64,000 bases of DNA from Azolla caroliniana (taxonomy: Eukaryota; Polypodiophyta), in NCBI GenBank assembly GCA_043228905.1, contig JBHGNT010000009.1, forward strand, positions 1,674,001 through 1,738,000, written 5' to 3'. Each line of letters opens with the position of its first letter. Positions within the stretch are counted from its first letter, which is position 1. The translations under genes and the position numbers were made by a program. The notes beneath the pieces are model-generated. The model saw nothing but the letters and a program-made list of their open reading frames with translations. It had not been told where the DNA came from and made no database searches. Below are positions 10,786 through 23,821 of the stretch, piece by piece.

Positions 10786-12332
10786 TCCACCCCCACCAAA
10801 CCGCATATCCACCGGAATGTGCCAAGAAAGAGAAGGTGTGGGATTCTGGCAACCGTGATCAATCTAGTCTTTCGCTAAACCGGCATCTGACTCCTACATT
10901 GGTCATTGTCGATCCCGAATCGTGGGTTCTTGGGTCGACCTCATCCCTGGTTGGGAGCTCGTCATTGTCCTTGTCTCTCCACTTTGAGCTCGTCCATCTT
11001 CTCCACTTGAACCATCGGCTCCATCCGATCCGCTAGATCCGATGCTCGCACTCATCCTCTTTTTGGTCAGTCAGAGCAGCTTGAGGTGCTCTCAGGAATC
11101 TACTGGTGAGGCTCAACTCTCTTCTTCAAATCTATTATTCAAATACCAAGATATAATATAAGGTCACATTCAATGGTATGGGACATTGCTAGTATTTTAT
11201 GTTTGTCTCGACTCTCGTGTCCTTCGTTCAAGGTTGATCGACATAGTTAAGCACTACTAATCCATTATTCTCCTTAAATCTCTTATTCTTTTGCTCGTTA
11301 TAAGTTTGACACATAATACATGATAAAATATGTCTATGGATCTATATATCTAACATCTCTATTACACACATAGAGCCAAATATGGAGATTATTCCTCACC
11401 TTGTCCAATTTGCCAAATGACACCTAGATACATGCAATCAACATCATAATGTAAAACATACACCAACCAACCTTGGATGCCATGTCTCCTCACAACTCAT
11501 TCAATAAATATTGGTTCTACATTTGATTGCTTGCATTAAGAACATTATTATTGATTATTAGGAAACTGACAATGATTTTTTTGTTTCATATTGAGAACCT
11601 TAATTTACCTATATTTGTTATAATCATTCTTTCTAATAATGAGATTAGAATATGTATTAAATATACTTTATAATGTCTACTACAAAGTCAATTTTGACCT
11701 ATGGGACCAAATAAGCATATCATCTCGAATGTGACTTCTTCCTAAGATGGGGATATTACTTTGTAGTAAAAACTCTCTACACAAAAATAGCACATTGGCA
11801 TATAATGTGCTTACCCTTCCTAGTGGAGATTTTAGTATTAACACTAAAGTTATAATGTCCACCATGTTCCTCATACAATTGTGGTACAACTGCTCTATAT
11901 TCTAATGGCATTCCAATCTCTATCATTCTTTTCCATTCTTGACCTCTTTGTTTATCAAAATGTCTTTGGTCAATCCTAATGGTTGAAGAAAATAAAGCAA
12001 CCACAAATGTATCTATATTAACTCAAAATAAAGAGATCTAGTGGAATACATCATGGTTACTCAAAACTGCAGATCAATGGCACAAAACAACGTTTTATTT
12101 ACTTTTTAACATTCATGATTAACATTACCTTCACCACTAGCAAACAACAAGATAATTCAAGTGCAGCTTTTACAATAGATCATTCGATGTAATGAGCAGA
12201 TCATAAATGTATGCTTTGAGGTCAACCATCGGCATTGCATAAAAGGACCAGCAGATCACATTGCAAAAAGGGTCCAGCAAGAGTCCAACCTAACCATCAG
12301 CATTATCCTACATGCAGCCAAACATATTTTCT
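10786..12332. other. Intergenic DNA between retroelement pile and RRM-like gene
   Basis: No gene supported. A 75-residue minus-strand ORF at 11777-12004 (contains QRHFDKQRGQEWKRMIEIG) resembles nothing I can name. About 12100-12332 probably includes the 3' UTR of the minus-strand gene whose stop codon is at 12333. Confidence 0.35.
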
Positions 12333-15300
12333 TCACTGGATCAGTCTCAAGTTCACAGACATGTTCCCACAAAAATCTCCAGACTTCTCACGCAGTGCAC
12401 GCAATGCCTCAAGTTTTGTGGTGAACCCAACTGCAACATGATAACTGATAGGCCTTCTTTGTGCACCTCTATTTTGTGCTTGCTCATTTGATCTGCATAA
12501 AAGCAGTGCTAAAGTTTGTATTAGAGAAGTTTTATGGCAATCAAAGATTAGTTTTGTTAGCAAATAAATCACTACATACACTTTTATGAAGCGCACATGA
12601 CTTGGATCATAGTCAAATCCAGCAAAGAAGCGTTCAACATCTTCATAATCCGTGTTGGCACCCACATTGTACATCACCAACTGGAAGAAAAAAAAGTGAT
12701 GAATGTACATAACAAATGACTGATCAAATTCCACGTCATGTAGTACTGAAATTTGTTGAGGGAGGATATTACTCTTATCTGTTCTTTCCATACTAATTAA
12801 CCTGTATTAGAATTATCTTACAAGTGTCATTGTTAGATCATAGTATGTCATTGCATTATATTAAGCAGCAGTCCAAACATCATATAGAACATAGTTGAAA
12901 GTCTCATAATATCCTGATACAGACGATGATATTTCGTGTGTTGCAGCACATATTTATGGATTCTCTAATTACTAAGCTGATTCCTGTTTTCTTATGAAAG
13001 CAGAAGGTATATGGGGTTATAAAATTCTCATGAAAATGTGGGTCAACAACAGGTGTAGAGATAGTGAAAGAAGAAGGTATATGGAGTTCTAAAATTCTCA
13101 TGGAAATGTGGGTCGACTACCTTAAACCCAATATAAACTATAATTGTGCTATAACACTAGAGGCTTTCTAGAAAACATGGCATTTACATGTAAGTAACAT
13201 GATAATTCTTCCATTTTCTCAGTTGTATGCAGAAAACGCCCTAACATCAGTGCAGTTAGATTAGGCATGCAGCTGTTGTCTCAACGATACCTAATTAATT
13301 AGTTAGAAAACCTACTCAGAGTATAATGTCTTATAATATATGAAAATATTTTCAGGGGAAGCAGAACACCGCAATCAAATTACTCCGAAACATAGCCAAA
13401 TGAGTTAGTAATTTTTTCCACCAAATCAGATTGAACCACCACCAAATTATATCACATGGATGTTCCTACCGTCCTTCCACGTGGAGCATCCTTAAGTGAT
13501 GCATCAACAAAAGTCCAAGGATGCGCAGGTGACTGCAGTTTAGAAAACCCATTGCTAAGAATTAAAAAATAAGCACTGCTGTAAAAGAAAATTATATGGG
13601 GGAAAAAATGAAGCATACCACTTCTGCCCTTAAAAATTTGCATCCTAAACGACCTCTTTCTTGCAATCGTTTCATTATTTGTCTCTGGGACGATGCTGAC
13701 TCAACATCAAACTGCCTGTGATTTTCAGCATGACAATGCAATCAATTAATAGCTTTTCAGAAGCATCTGTTTCCTCCATCACTTAGTCAAAGGCTTTTAA
13801 TTCTAATTAATGGAATGGATTTCATTTATGAACTCTAGAAAGACTTCCTACAGTGTAATTGTAATTTCAAGAATAAATCATTTGAACTCTCCAATGTTTG
13901 AAATATTTAAAGTTTTTAAATTAAAACTCAGTAGCGGACTGTGGAGGAAGGCTGTGGTCAGAAATCGCAACAAAGAGACAAAAGGTGAGGAATATACTAA
14001 TGTCTTTTAAGAGACTAAACAATAGGAGGTTACATCTTAAAATGTTGTCTCATCCCTGAGAACAAACCAAATAAATGTAAAATAGGAGAGGCTAGAGAAT
14101 CCCATTGTCCGTTCATGTAAGATTCTCAAGTAATAAAGATTATACTTTTGCCTTCAAAAAGTTTCTAGCATAGGTTGATCCAAAACGGAGAGATCTCTGA
14201 AGTGAGGGAAGCACTGGTGATGGTGGGAAACAAGTTCTTTACTTGATAAGGGTAGCAAGATCATGGTCCATGAAGCCAGGGCCTCCGTCCACTATTGCCC
14301 GATTTGTTGTAACCCCTTTGCAATGTCTTGGTCAAGAGCTCATTTGTTTAACCCTTGATTGACTTGTAGGAGGAGTGATGGGGCTAAAGAAAATTGTGAT
14401 TGTTCTTTGTTGATGAGCTTGTGTAGTTGTATCGTTGTCCAACAACTTCTCCATGCCTCTCTTAAGTTCTAGCAAGAACAGCCCCACGAACCATTAAGCT
14501 TCATATTCTATTACCTTGCACAATGGACCGAAGCCCTGGCTAAAGAGGCAACGGTATCTCCATCTTATTTCATAAAAAACAACACGAATGAAACATAGTG
14601 TTCTTCAAATACCACTTTCTAATGACACAATTGGCAAGTTCTTTCTTCTTGTTCGTGCACATATGCCTACCTCAATCTCTAACTGATGTGCAAGCAGTAA
14701 AACAACAGTCCTATCACACTACAATGCATGGTATAGATATATGTCCATATAACTGTGCCCTGATTATAAATCAAACCACAATGTGTGAAAAAGTGTACTT
14801 TATACTGGGTCATCTTCCTACCAAGAGATGTTGTGGGGCTGACCCATGGTCTTCAGTTATCCAATTTGATAGTTTCAGATCAAAGATCACTCTATTCTTT
14901 TTGCACTTCAGTCATGTTTAGATTGAGAGAGCGAGAGAGAATTATTGGCTGAAATACAGAGGAATGCATATTTTGCTATCCCCAAAAAATAATAATACCT
15001 ACACAAACTCAACATGCGTAATTAACTCCAATGAAGAATATTTGAGTGACTTTTAGCAAACCAAAGACAACCTGGATTTGTAAGTTCAGAAAAGTATTTG
15101 CACATAAACATCAAACGTAATGCCTAAAACAGAGAGCTGGAGTGCAAAGTCTAATGAGGAAATATGCTTCTCGCAACAGTATTGACAAGCCTATATCTCA
15201 TTTAACTTGAGAATATCAATATTTGTTTTATTTGCATATGAATTTAATAAAAACGCACACACACTTAACCTGAATAATTTCATTGCATTATATGCTTATA

Positions 15301-17672
15301 AGAGATGAATTTTTTGAAGCAAAAACTCACACATAATCAGGCCTGAATGTTGCATTATAGACAAACTTCACATTATCCGGTTGAATACTGCTACCACTCA
15401 AGTGTTTCAGAATGTCCTCTTTCAAAACATATCGAGGAAGTGGATAGATTTTCAAAGCACTCCCTGGAGAAAAAACCAATGGTCAAACCAATGGTAAAAG
15501 CATGAGTTCCTACATACCAAAAGACTGGAGAAAAAAGAAAACATCTTCACAAAACAGAATAGTTCAGCCGTGAAATTATGCAACCACAGCAGTCCCAGTC
15601 CAGTAAGCCTACCAACAACTTCACGCATAACATTGTCGACAAGATGCTATGATATACTCACTCACATCAACACCGAGTTAAGACTTAAGTTTCAACATTT
15701 ATAAAAAATAAACGTGATTCAATCACTCTCCAGAATAATAATGTTCAGTGTGCACCTGCACCCACACCAACCCCATGAGGGTGACAAGAAATTTGAAACT
15801 TATGAAACCTGGTTCGTGTTTAGCAAGCTGGAGATGGCTCATGCATGGCTCAATGGATGCAAGTTCTTAAGAGGGAAGCATAAAGCTACTCCCCAATCTT
15901 CCAAGAGAGGGTTTGGCATGCCTGAGCATGATGAGATTCTCACAAATCTGGAGCAACTCAAAGAAGTTATTGCATGCACAAGGGCATGAGAGAGAGAGAG
16001 AGAGAAATGAATACAAAAGAGAAAGGAAAGCAATCATACATAAAATGAATCGTTATATTACCATCTCCAACAGGCTGAAATGACATATAACACGCAGTAA
16101 AACTAAACAGCATTAAAGAAATAATGCTTTGTGAAACTCAAAAGTTCAGAATGTTTCTCGATAAATCTTTTCAATTTGAGACATATGATGCATTTCATAT
16201 GTTTCACCTTCACCACTTGCACATCGGAAGCATAAAAAACTTAACCCATCAACAAATACAAATAATTCTATCAATTCTGCACAAAAGAGTTTTAATTCAT
16301 CATTTAAACACATGCAAAATCCATGAAATCTACCATTTTATGTTTAGAAAAATTTTCATCCATTCAGATCTTCCAACAATAAAAGAACACAGCTTCAAAA
16401 CGGAAACTAACAAACATGTAAACATTATTCACTCCACAGTTGTGTATTTGTAAAAATCATATGCAGTAGCTTTAGAAAACAAGAGCTCTACACATGCAAA
16501 ATCCATGAAATCTACCATTTTATGTTTAGAAAAATTTTCATCCATTCAGATCTTCCAACAATAAAAGAACACAGCTTCAAAACGGAAACTAACAAACATG
16601 TAAACATTATTCACTCCACAGTTGTGTATTTGTAAAAATCATATGCAGTAGCTTTAGAAAACAAGAGCTCTAACCTAAAGATGATTGCACATTCCCCCCA
16701 AACCACATTAAAGGCACACCTTCATTAATTCGCATTTCTACTTTAACCATTCAAGGCAAAAAAAAATGCCATGGCAGAGAAAACAATGCAAGTTAAAGAG
16801 GAAAATAGAAACATTTGGAAAGATAAGTTTTCCAAAGAAGCGATTACATTACCTAAGGCATAAGGAAATGAAATTCTTAACATTCTCACAACCCATTCAA
16901 ATTTCTACATTCAGGATGAAGATTCTGAGAAATAAAAACAATTATCTTGAAGATTCTAAGTCAAAACAAAAATATTCTACCTTGAGAATCAAATTTCAAA
17001 GCTAATCCAAAGAATTCTACGTTGGAAATCGAACAATTCAAAGGGCACATACATGCAAAATCTTTTGCCTTAAAGATGAAATTGCACAGCAACAATGCAG
17101 CCTACAATATTAATAATGATAATAATAATAAACGCAATATTTGAACAGCTAAAGAGCTTCATGTCCAATGAGAGCGTCTCTCACCATGTCCAGTGAGAGC
17201 TATTACTCCATTGTTTTACTTTCGTGTAGACCACAGTTCTACGTCAAAAACAGAAATATATAGAAAAATTCGAGAAAAGAAATAAAAAAATCGACCTGAT
17301 GAAGAGAAAACAAAGGAAATTTCCCGCAGAAAGTTCTGTAAAGAAATGACGGAGAATACCTGGAGTGTAAGCACCAAGTCCAGTTAGAGCATTTCCATAT
17401 GAAGGTTGAAAGAGAGTGACGTAGTCTGTTCCAGGAGGAGCAGAGGAAGCAGAGGAAGGAGGAGGAGGGGCAGGATTCTTTCTTGGAGGAGTTCCAGTGG
17501 TGGACGAAGAAGAGAAGCTTCGAGCTTGACCATGGATATGGTTCTGCAGGTCTGACGCAGCCGAGGAGGAGTCTTTGGCTTTGGTGGAGAAAGGCGAAGA
17601 AGGAGCGGGCAGAAACCCTAAATCATTCTGTCGGAGGACGCGAAGCTTGGATGAGACATTTCTGCTCAACAT
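12333..17672 (-). CDS. Mitochondrial-type protein with two RRM-like halves, six exons
   Basis: Spliced minus-strand gene. My exons are 17672-17360, 15463-15331, 13715-13619, 13532-13470, 12680-12580 and 12492-12333, all GT-AG, joining in frame to 288 residues. The N-terminus (MLSRNVSSKLRVLRQ, then Ser/Ala/Pro-rich to about residue 85) looks like a mitochondrial presequence. Exons 2-3 encode a first fold-like unit (ALKIYPLPRYVLKEDILKHL ... VKFVYNATFRPDYVQF). Exons 5-6 encode a second (LVMYNVGANTDYEDVERFF ... YHVAVGFTTKLEALRAL) with the beta-alpha-beta spacing of an RNA-recognition motif. I do not recognise the family; an organellar RNA-binding or ribosome-associated role is inference. Intron 1 (about 1.9 kb) contains a 182-bp tandem duplication. 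Splice sites were chosen by eye; exon 4 (63 bp) is the least certain. Confidence 0.8.
12998..13125. repeat. 70-bp imperfect tandem duplication in intron 4
   Basis: AGAAGGTATATGG ... AAAATTCTCATG ... AAATGTGGGTC occurs twice, at a 70-bp period (13002 and 13072), in the intron between the fourth and fifth exons of the RRM-like gene. Confidence 0.7.
16308..16672. repeat. 182-bp near-perfect tandem duplication in intron 1
   Basis: Two copies, 16308-16490 and 16491-16672. They share everything from ACACATGCAAAATCC to AACAAGAGCTCTA, with no difference that I could see. This indicates a recent duplication within the first intron of the minus-strand RRM-like gene. Confidence 0.9.
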
Positions 17673-17833
17673 GATGACTGTGGCAACAAATTGGACGGAA
17701 AATGACAGGAATCGATCGATCGATCGATCGATGAATGAGGGGGAAAGCCTCCTTTTGCAGAGGCGTATGTTTTACTTACTGTATTAGGTTTTTGTTATAC
17801 ATTTAGGGGGGTAGTGGATTTCTCTATTTACCA
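17673..17833 (-). promoter_or_regulatory. Upstream region of the RRM-like gene with (ATCG)n run
   Basis: About 160 bp directly upstream of the minus-strand start codon. It contains a self-complementary ATCG tetranucleotide run at 17711-17732. No TATA box is convincing. Confidence 0.4.
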
Positions 17834-17949
17834 AAATACCCCTCTCACTCTTTTCATGGAATTTCCCCAAATACCCCTCTCACTCTTTTCATGGAATTTC
17901 CCGAAATACCCCTCTCATTCTTTTCATGGAATTTCCCCAAATACCCCCC
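17834..17949. repeat. 35-bp minisatellite, about 3.3 units
   Basis: Units start at 17834, 17869, 17904 and 17939 (AAATACCCC ... TTTTCATGGAATTTCCC). The period is exactly 35 bp with one or two substitutions per unit. It lies about 160-280 bp upstream of the RRM-like gene. Confidence 0.9.
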
Positions 17950-20663
17950 CGAGTCTACCCCAATCCTCCCTCCTTGTACCATGGCCCACCATGACTCCAT
18001 TACGATACTCGCTCTCTCTCTCCCTCTCTCTCTCCTCCACCTCTCCACTTCCTATGACATGGATACACATCTTTCTAACACATACCCACCCCATGTGCCA
18101 GCTTGCTTTTGGATGAACACCTCTTTACGTCAACTCTAAACAAGAACTAGCATATGACAAGAAGTAAAGCCTAATCATATGAGGCTATATTGTGTGTGTG
18201 TGTGTGTGTGTGTGTGAGGCATGAGATGAAAATGAGTGTATCCAAAGCATTGTGCCTTCGAGAGAGACATAAAACTCAGAGCTATTTTCAATGGGTTTTT
18301 TCCTCAAAGAGCCAAATCTTTGCCCTCCCCCTCATATATGGCATTGTTTGACTATGTTAGTTATTGGGGATATGGTACAACTGGTTGTGAACTAGGGGTT
18401 CTTGTTTGATGATCTCCATGGCGTACAACGAGAGGTAAGTGTTAAGTAGGTTGACAACGAGCCTTTTTTGTAATGTTGTGATCATGTTGTTTTAATACAC
18501 ACACACACACTAGTATACATGAAAGAGGATGATAGATTTAATAGTTTTCCTCATAGGTCATATATGGGACCAAAAATGAATCATCTTTTACATATATTTA
18601 GAAACTTTATTAGTAACTTGTAAGTGTGGCAACCAAGATCGTATGTTGTGATTGTGAAAATATGTCTACGGAGGAGTGGACTAATAATTCATTGAAAGCA
18701 AATTTGAATGTGGTCGAATACAACACATTGTATCAAAGTGTCTCGAACTCACTTAAGGCAAAATATGCATCATTGACAAATCTCCTCACTTATACATGAT
18801 GCTTTAACATCTATTAGAGACTAAAATCAGCCTATGAGATGCATTGTGATTGAGAGAGAGCAATTAATGCTCTTGAGGCAAAGCATCTAAACTTGATTTG
18901 AAAGAATGTACAAGAAATGTGATATGATATTTCTTCAAACCTCAATTCTTGTTGAAATCTAAAAGCAAAGCAAACCCAACACAAAATTATGTTTCATATA
19001 CTCAATTGTCTTACAAAAGTTGCTTAAGAAATGACTTGACAAAAAATTTCAGTTGAGTTTGAAGGTTTATTTTGATTTTTCACAGAAGGAACCCACTCCC
19101 GCTACCAATGCTCTTAGTAAAAACAATGAGGTGAACAAAAAAACCTTAATGGGATCCCATCTTTGGCAAATGGGATCACCACGAGACAACATCACCATCT
19201 AAGACAAGATGTGTCCTCACTAATAGACAACCCCCCCCCCCCCCCAACAATATCGCAAATTGCTCAAACCTTGCTTCCCATTAGTACCATGCAAATGCTA
19301 ACACAATATTTTCTTTATCTTTGCATAGTTCTTTCGTCAGCAACATCAAAAGCACTTTGGCCATTCGCATGTACTTGTTGCTCCTTTGTATTACTATCTA
19401 CACATAATAAAACAACTTGCTTTAGAGCGTCGTTCCACGATGAATACCATTCAATCATAATTTTCATGCATTCCTACTTTATCATAAACTTTCAATTCTA
19501 AAATGTAATCAATCCAACCTTGCTAAGTTTCAAAATATACCATTAATATATCCTTGCTAGCTTTGGGTTAAGTGAGAACTAGAATTCGTTGAAAGCAATG
19601 CCATCACAATCAACCTTGTATTGTGGGAAATCGAGTTTTTTTAGAAAGGAAAACATTGTTAGTCAAAAGTCAAGCCAAATGTAACAATCTCAAAGTCAAT
19701 ATATGAATGCTTTTTAAAATGGCAATAATATGATTGTCTGCCTATAATCTTGCGGTTATAATGCATAATGTTTACCATTACACCATCTTATTTATAAATC
19801 ATAAGCCATCACAAATTAGAAAACATGACATGTGAACACCTCTTAATCGCATTCAAATGAACAAAGCTATAGAATTACATATTTAATTGCAATCACATAT
19901 GCATCACCTCAACTTCCGTATAGATTTTCACATCAAACTTCCATGTTCAACCTTTGTAGTGAGCAATTTATAGCCAGTTGAAAAATGTTATTTCACAATT
20001 AGGTAGATGATCAATTATGACTATGTCATTGCAAATAGGAGTTGCAATGTGTATAACTGATTAAACCACATATGCAAATTTGCAGCAATGTAAATTATCC
20101 CAATGAAGGCTAATCTGGATTGCTTCATCCATCCACAAATTTGCTTAATTCATCTTGATAGAATTATCTATACTCATGATATTTTGATGAGGTTGGGAAG
20201 CATTTATTCAATTGAAAATCTTATTTGAAATGGAGCCAGAAATCCTAATTCATGAATGACTTAAACCAACAATGAAGAATGAAAACCAATATTCATTCTT
20301 GTATCAATATGTTTGTGAGCTGGACATGGCATTTTGCAATTCTCCTAGGGAATAAGAAAATGCCTTATTGTTATCTCAAGCAATTACATGCTTTTCAAAT
20401 TGCAAATAATGATGGGTAGGGTACTTAAAATGATAGGGCATTAAAGGCACATTACCTTGTGAAAGAGCAAAATATGTATTTATGCTATGCTTTGCATATC
20501 TTTATGTTGCGAGATGGATTTCCTTAACGAAGAGGGATAATATATCAACTTAGATAGGCGATGCTCGTGATGGTAGTAGAGTGGATGCCCGTATATATAT
20601 ATACGCATACATGTAAATACATATATACATGTACCCAAACATATACATATCCATGTCCATATC
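17950..20663. other. Intergenic DNA, simple repeats only
   Basis: No gene supported. It contains CT-rich DNA near 18010, a (GT)n run at about 18192-18216, an (AC)n run near 18496 and a 15-base poly-C at 19231-19245. A plus-strand stretch near 18670-18910 (LKAKYASLTNLL and ERAINALEAKHLNLI between stops) might be a decayed retroelement gag, but I could not anchor it. Confidence 0.35.
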
Positions 20664-20825
20664 TCAAACTGGTGGAGGGTTCTTAGCCTCGACGGGATCA
20701 GTTGCATTAGGTGGTGGTGCTTTACTATTTGCGTGGCTCCGTCCAAGAAGATAACAACAACAGCAGAGGGCAATCGCGATCAATAGAGCCGGAAATGAGA
20801 TCCATATACTCACCACAAAGCCCAT
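20664..20825 (-). CDS. 53-residue single-pass membrane protein (second ORF of a putative dicistronic gene)
   Basis: The peptide starts MGFVVSIWISFPALLIAIAL, continues through a Cys cluster (CCCCYLLGR), and ends in a Pro-rich tail (APPPNATDP ... NPPPV). It has one hydrophobic segment (about residues 4-27) followed by a short polar tail. It resembles the very small plant membrane peptides that begin MGFVV; their function is unknown to me. A 3' splice site (CTACAG, exon from 20850) lies 25 bases upstream of the ATG. The matching donor is CTTCAG/GTAATT at 21910/21909, giving a 1059-bp intron. An upstream in-frame Met near 20882 would precede that splice site, so I prefer the MGF start. The upstream exon carries a related 30-residue ORF (21948-22040). 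Confidence 0.65.
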   Translation of the reverse strand: MGFVVSIWISFPALLIAIALCCCCYLLGRSHANSKAPPPNATDPVEAKNPPPV

Positions 20826-21947
20826 TTTGTCGAGTCTTCTTGAGCTTGCCCTGTAGAGAAGGGGCATAATGTATGAACACATTATTCAAATGTATCATTC
20901 ATTCATACATCCATAATGTACATGTACCTAACGAGACTTTATAGGTATTTTGACCTTGTCCACAATAAAGCAAATAATTAGAGAAATTTGATAGGGCAAA
21001 ACACCAAATTTCCTCTTTTTGGATTCTTACCAGGATGCTCTTATGTTTTCAGAACTTACAAATATACTCTTTAATCAAGGCAACGAGGTTTATGTGCTCT
21101 TAATGAGCCTCTCACAACATCACTTAATTAACAATGATTTAGATTCAATTCCAGCATCAATTCTAACCTCAAACCACTTTATTCACCAAAATGAAGCTGA
21201 TTTGATCTGACATCATAACAACAAAGTTCTGTTCTGATACACTTCTAAACTTTAATATCAACAACATAAGAATCGTCTCATTTCACACAAAAATGAGCCA
21301 TATCTAATGCTAACCATGCAATTACTACATCAATATGTGCACATTTTGATATCATTCTAATGAAGTGCATATAGATTACTTCATCAAAATGAAGCACATC
21401 TCTGATACACTAGTGAGAATGTGCATACGAATTACTTCATGTGTGATTGGCATCGCATGCAATCATACTATGAGCAATTACTGTCACATCTTGGACATGA
21501 AATTAACTACAGATCACCTGACTTTGAATCGTCATGCAATTGATGTCACATAACATCATATGTATAATCAACATTGTGCAATCCATCACATCACAGATAT
21601 AATTGCTTGGGATGATGTACAATCAACATCATATCACAAGACATGCCATCATGTGCACTCACATCCTAGGTATAACCCCACATGATATGATGTGCAATAA
21701 GCATTGCATTACGCGATCTACCATGTGTAATCAACATGACCTGATACGACAACATGTGCAGTCGATATATCGGCATCACAGGCATGTACACAAAAGGACC
21801 TTTTGTATCATCACTCACAGACATGGGTGGTTATATACATACCATCAAAATTTTATGGGACGAAGAAAGAGCATCCCACAGTAAGGACATAGAAATGGAA
21901 TATAATTACCTGAAGATAACAATGGGAGCTCGGACCAGATCAAGAAA

Positions 21948-22040
21948 TCAGCGACAGCAGAAGCAGAAGAGGCAGAGGAGGACGGCGATGATGAGGATGA
22001 GAACAGGGAGGGAGATCCAGATTGAGAAGCCGAACACCAT
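21948..22040 (-). CDS. 30-residue hydrophobic peptide, paralogous first ORF of the same transcript
   Basis: Minus-strand ATG at 22040 opens MVFGFSIWISLPVLILII and ends Cys-rich (CLFCFCCR, stop TGA). It shares M-x-F-x-x-SIWIS-x-P and a hydrophobic core with the 53-residue ORF at 20664-20825, so the two look like duplicates. The exon continues 38 bases past its stop to a good donor (CTTCAG/GTAATT). Splicing to 20850 would put both ORFs on one mRNA with about 63 bases between them. Whether it is a translated peptide or a regulatory upstream ORF is unknown. The ORF is too short to rest on length alone; the resemblance to its neighbour is the evidence. Confidence 0.5.
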   Translation of the reverse strand: MVFGFSIWISLPVLILIIAVLLCLFCFCCR

Positions 22041-23821
22041 TATAGGAGGAAAGTAAGGATTAGGGATTTTTTTTAAAGTAAATGATCAGAGGGCAAGGTG
22101 TTAAATTCCAAGAGCCCCGCTGTCTCTCTGTGCTACTCTGTTTCTGCGTCTCTGTCTGATTAGCTCTCTTCGCTTCACTGCACATTTGGCCCACCTCAGA
22201 AACTTATCACTTAATTTTCTTGTCTTTGATAAAGAGGAAGTAGAGAAAGTATATTATATATTATTATGGAGGGTACCCCTCCATCTCTTCTTCTTTTAAA
22301 AAAGAGGGCTTCTGCGGTTAGACCCCACAGAAGGTTCTTAGGGAAGGTTCCAGGCTTGTCCGCCCAAGTCAAGACAAAAGCCCCCGAGTCGAGACATTTT
22401 CCACATTGCCCGCCCGTAAGTCGCCCAAAACGCCGAGAACCGACCGGTCAGCATGATGGGTAATTTATCTATCTCCATACAATGTCATCATCATTGATCG
22501 ACAACAAAATTCAAAGAATTTGTTAAGTGTTGCCCTCGAGTGATAATGGAAGGGGTTCCTCGACGTCGCTTGAAAAAAAGCTCATAGAAAACATCCCACC
22601 CCCTTACCCCAGAGGCATTAATCCATACTCCGCCCATATGATCGCCAAGGCCAATTTGTTTGTGCATTTATCTATGGAAGTTCTTTCGTCCCCACCCTCC
22701 TCCATCTCTCTCAACCCACAGTGGTAGGCCATATTGATATTGACCCACAAACTTGGGTTCGAAATTTCCCTACATTATTTTGGTAGGTGACCTTGGTTGG
22801 AGTATGTAGGGGTTGACTGAATGACCTTTTCATATTTGTCAGGTAAACCTTTATTGATTCATCTACACCCACTTGGTACCTATCACACACTTTCTCCATA
22901 AGATATCATGCCATTCAAAAATAGACAAAACTTTCCACTTTATGCATAGAGGGCTAATATCACTATACTCTCTCTCTCTCTAGTTAGCTACTAGAAGGAT
23001 TAGAAGCTTTTTCGGTAGCTCCATAGAAGTACTTCCTTTGAGATTCCTTTAAGTGGAGCCTTCTACATAGTTGAAATGACATCCTCGACCTTCATATCTA
23101 ACTTTCGTTTAAGGAATGTGCTTTGTTAAAAGATAACAATTCCAAGTGCACACTTTATAACGAGAAGTAAAATATCGATATCGTATGAAGGTAAATAATC
23201 TTAATGGTCATGAGTTGTACCATCATCCTTGTCGAATCAAGTGAGAGTGTTTTTTAGGTCAGTATCACATTGAACACAATTAAACGGGGATCTTGTTTTG
23301 TTGATTCACCCATGCATATTGATATGAGCACACGTTATGGTGTATCATTAGTCGGCCACTTTGGTTATCATATTAGATTGTTTCTCCCTAGGAAATAGGG
23401 GCAAGGAAAAAGTTGGAGTTCTAATTGTTTTCTTATTGTTGGTTAGAACATCAATGTTTCCTATTTACAATAAAGAAACTCATGACTCTACATCGGGATT
23501 CTCCTTTCTCATTTTCATTGAGATTGACATGTATTAATGTAATAAAAACAATAATTAAGAATATTAACTTCCAAAGTTCTTTCTCATGGATATTCAATTA
23601 ATTTCATCCCACGTGACGCTCTTTCGTCTTTTTCAATTGGAGTAAAAAGCGTAGATTCTTTTGACTAACAAGTCATATTAATTTGTATACTTTTCATTTT
23701 CAAGGATTCACCAACATCTCTCCAAAAAGGGTTGCTAACATTCAACCAAAGTCGAATGCTTGATTGAGCATTATGATCATAAAAAATATTTGACTTCGGT
23801 TAATCAATATCCTTGTGTGAT
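22041..23821. other. Upstream of the small membrane-peptide gene, then gene-free DNA
   Basis: 22041-22260 is the likely promoter and leader of the minus-strand peptide gene. 22290-22470 is unusually GC-rich for this window (CCCGCC-type motifs) but has no recognisable product. A short CT run lies near 22970. Nothing else supported. Confidence 0.35.

Noticed and set aside
11777-12004. Minus-strand 75-residue ORF as a gene
   Set aside because: No recognisable motif, no splice partners, and it lies in repeat-flanked intergenic DNA.
15714-15989. Plus-strand 91-residue ORF inside intron 1 of the RRM-like gene
   Set aside because: Lies within an intron on the opposite strand and I recognise no domain.
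18670-18910. Possible retroelement gag fragment
   Set aside because: A few helical, gag-like phrases between stops; no zinc knuckle or neighbouring pol to anchor it.
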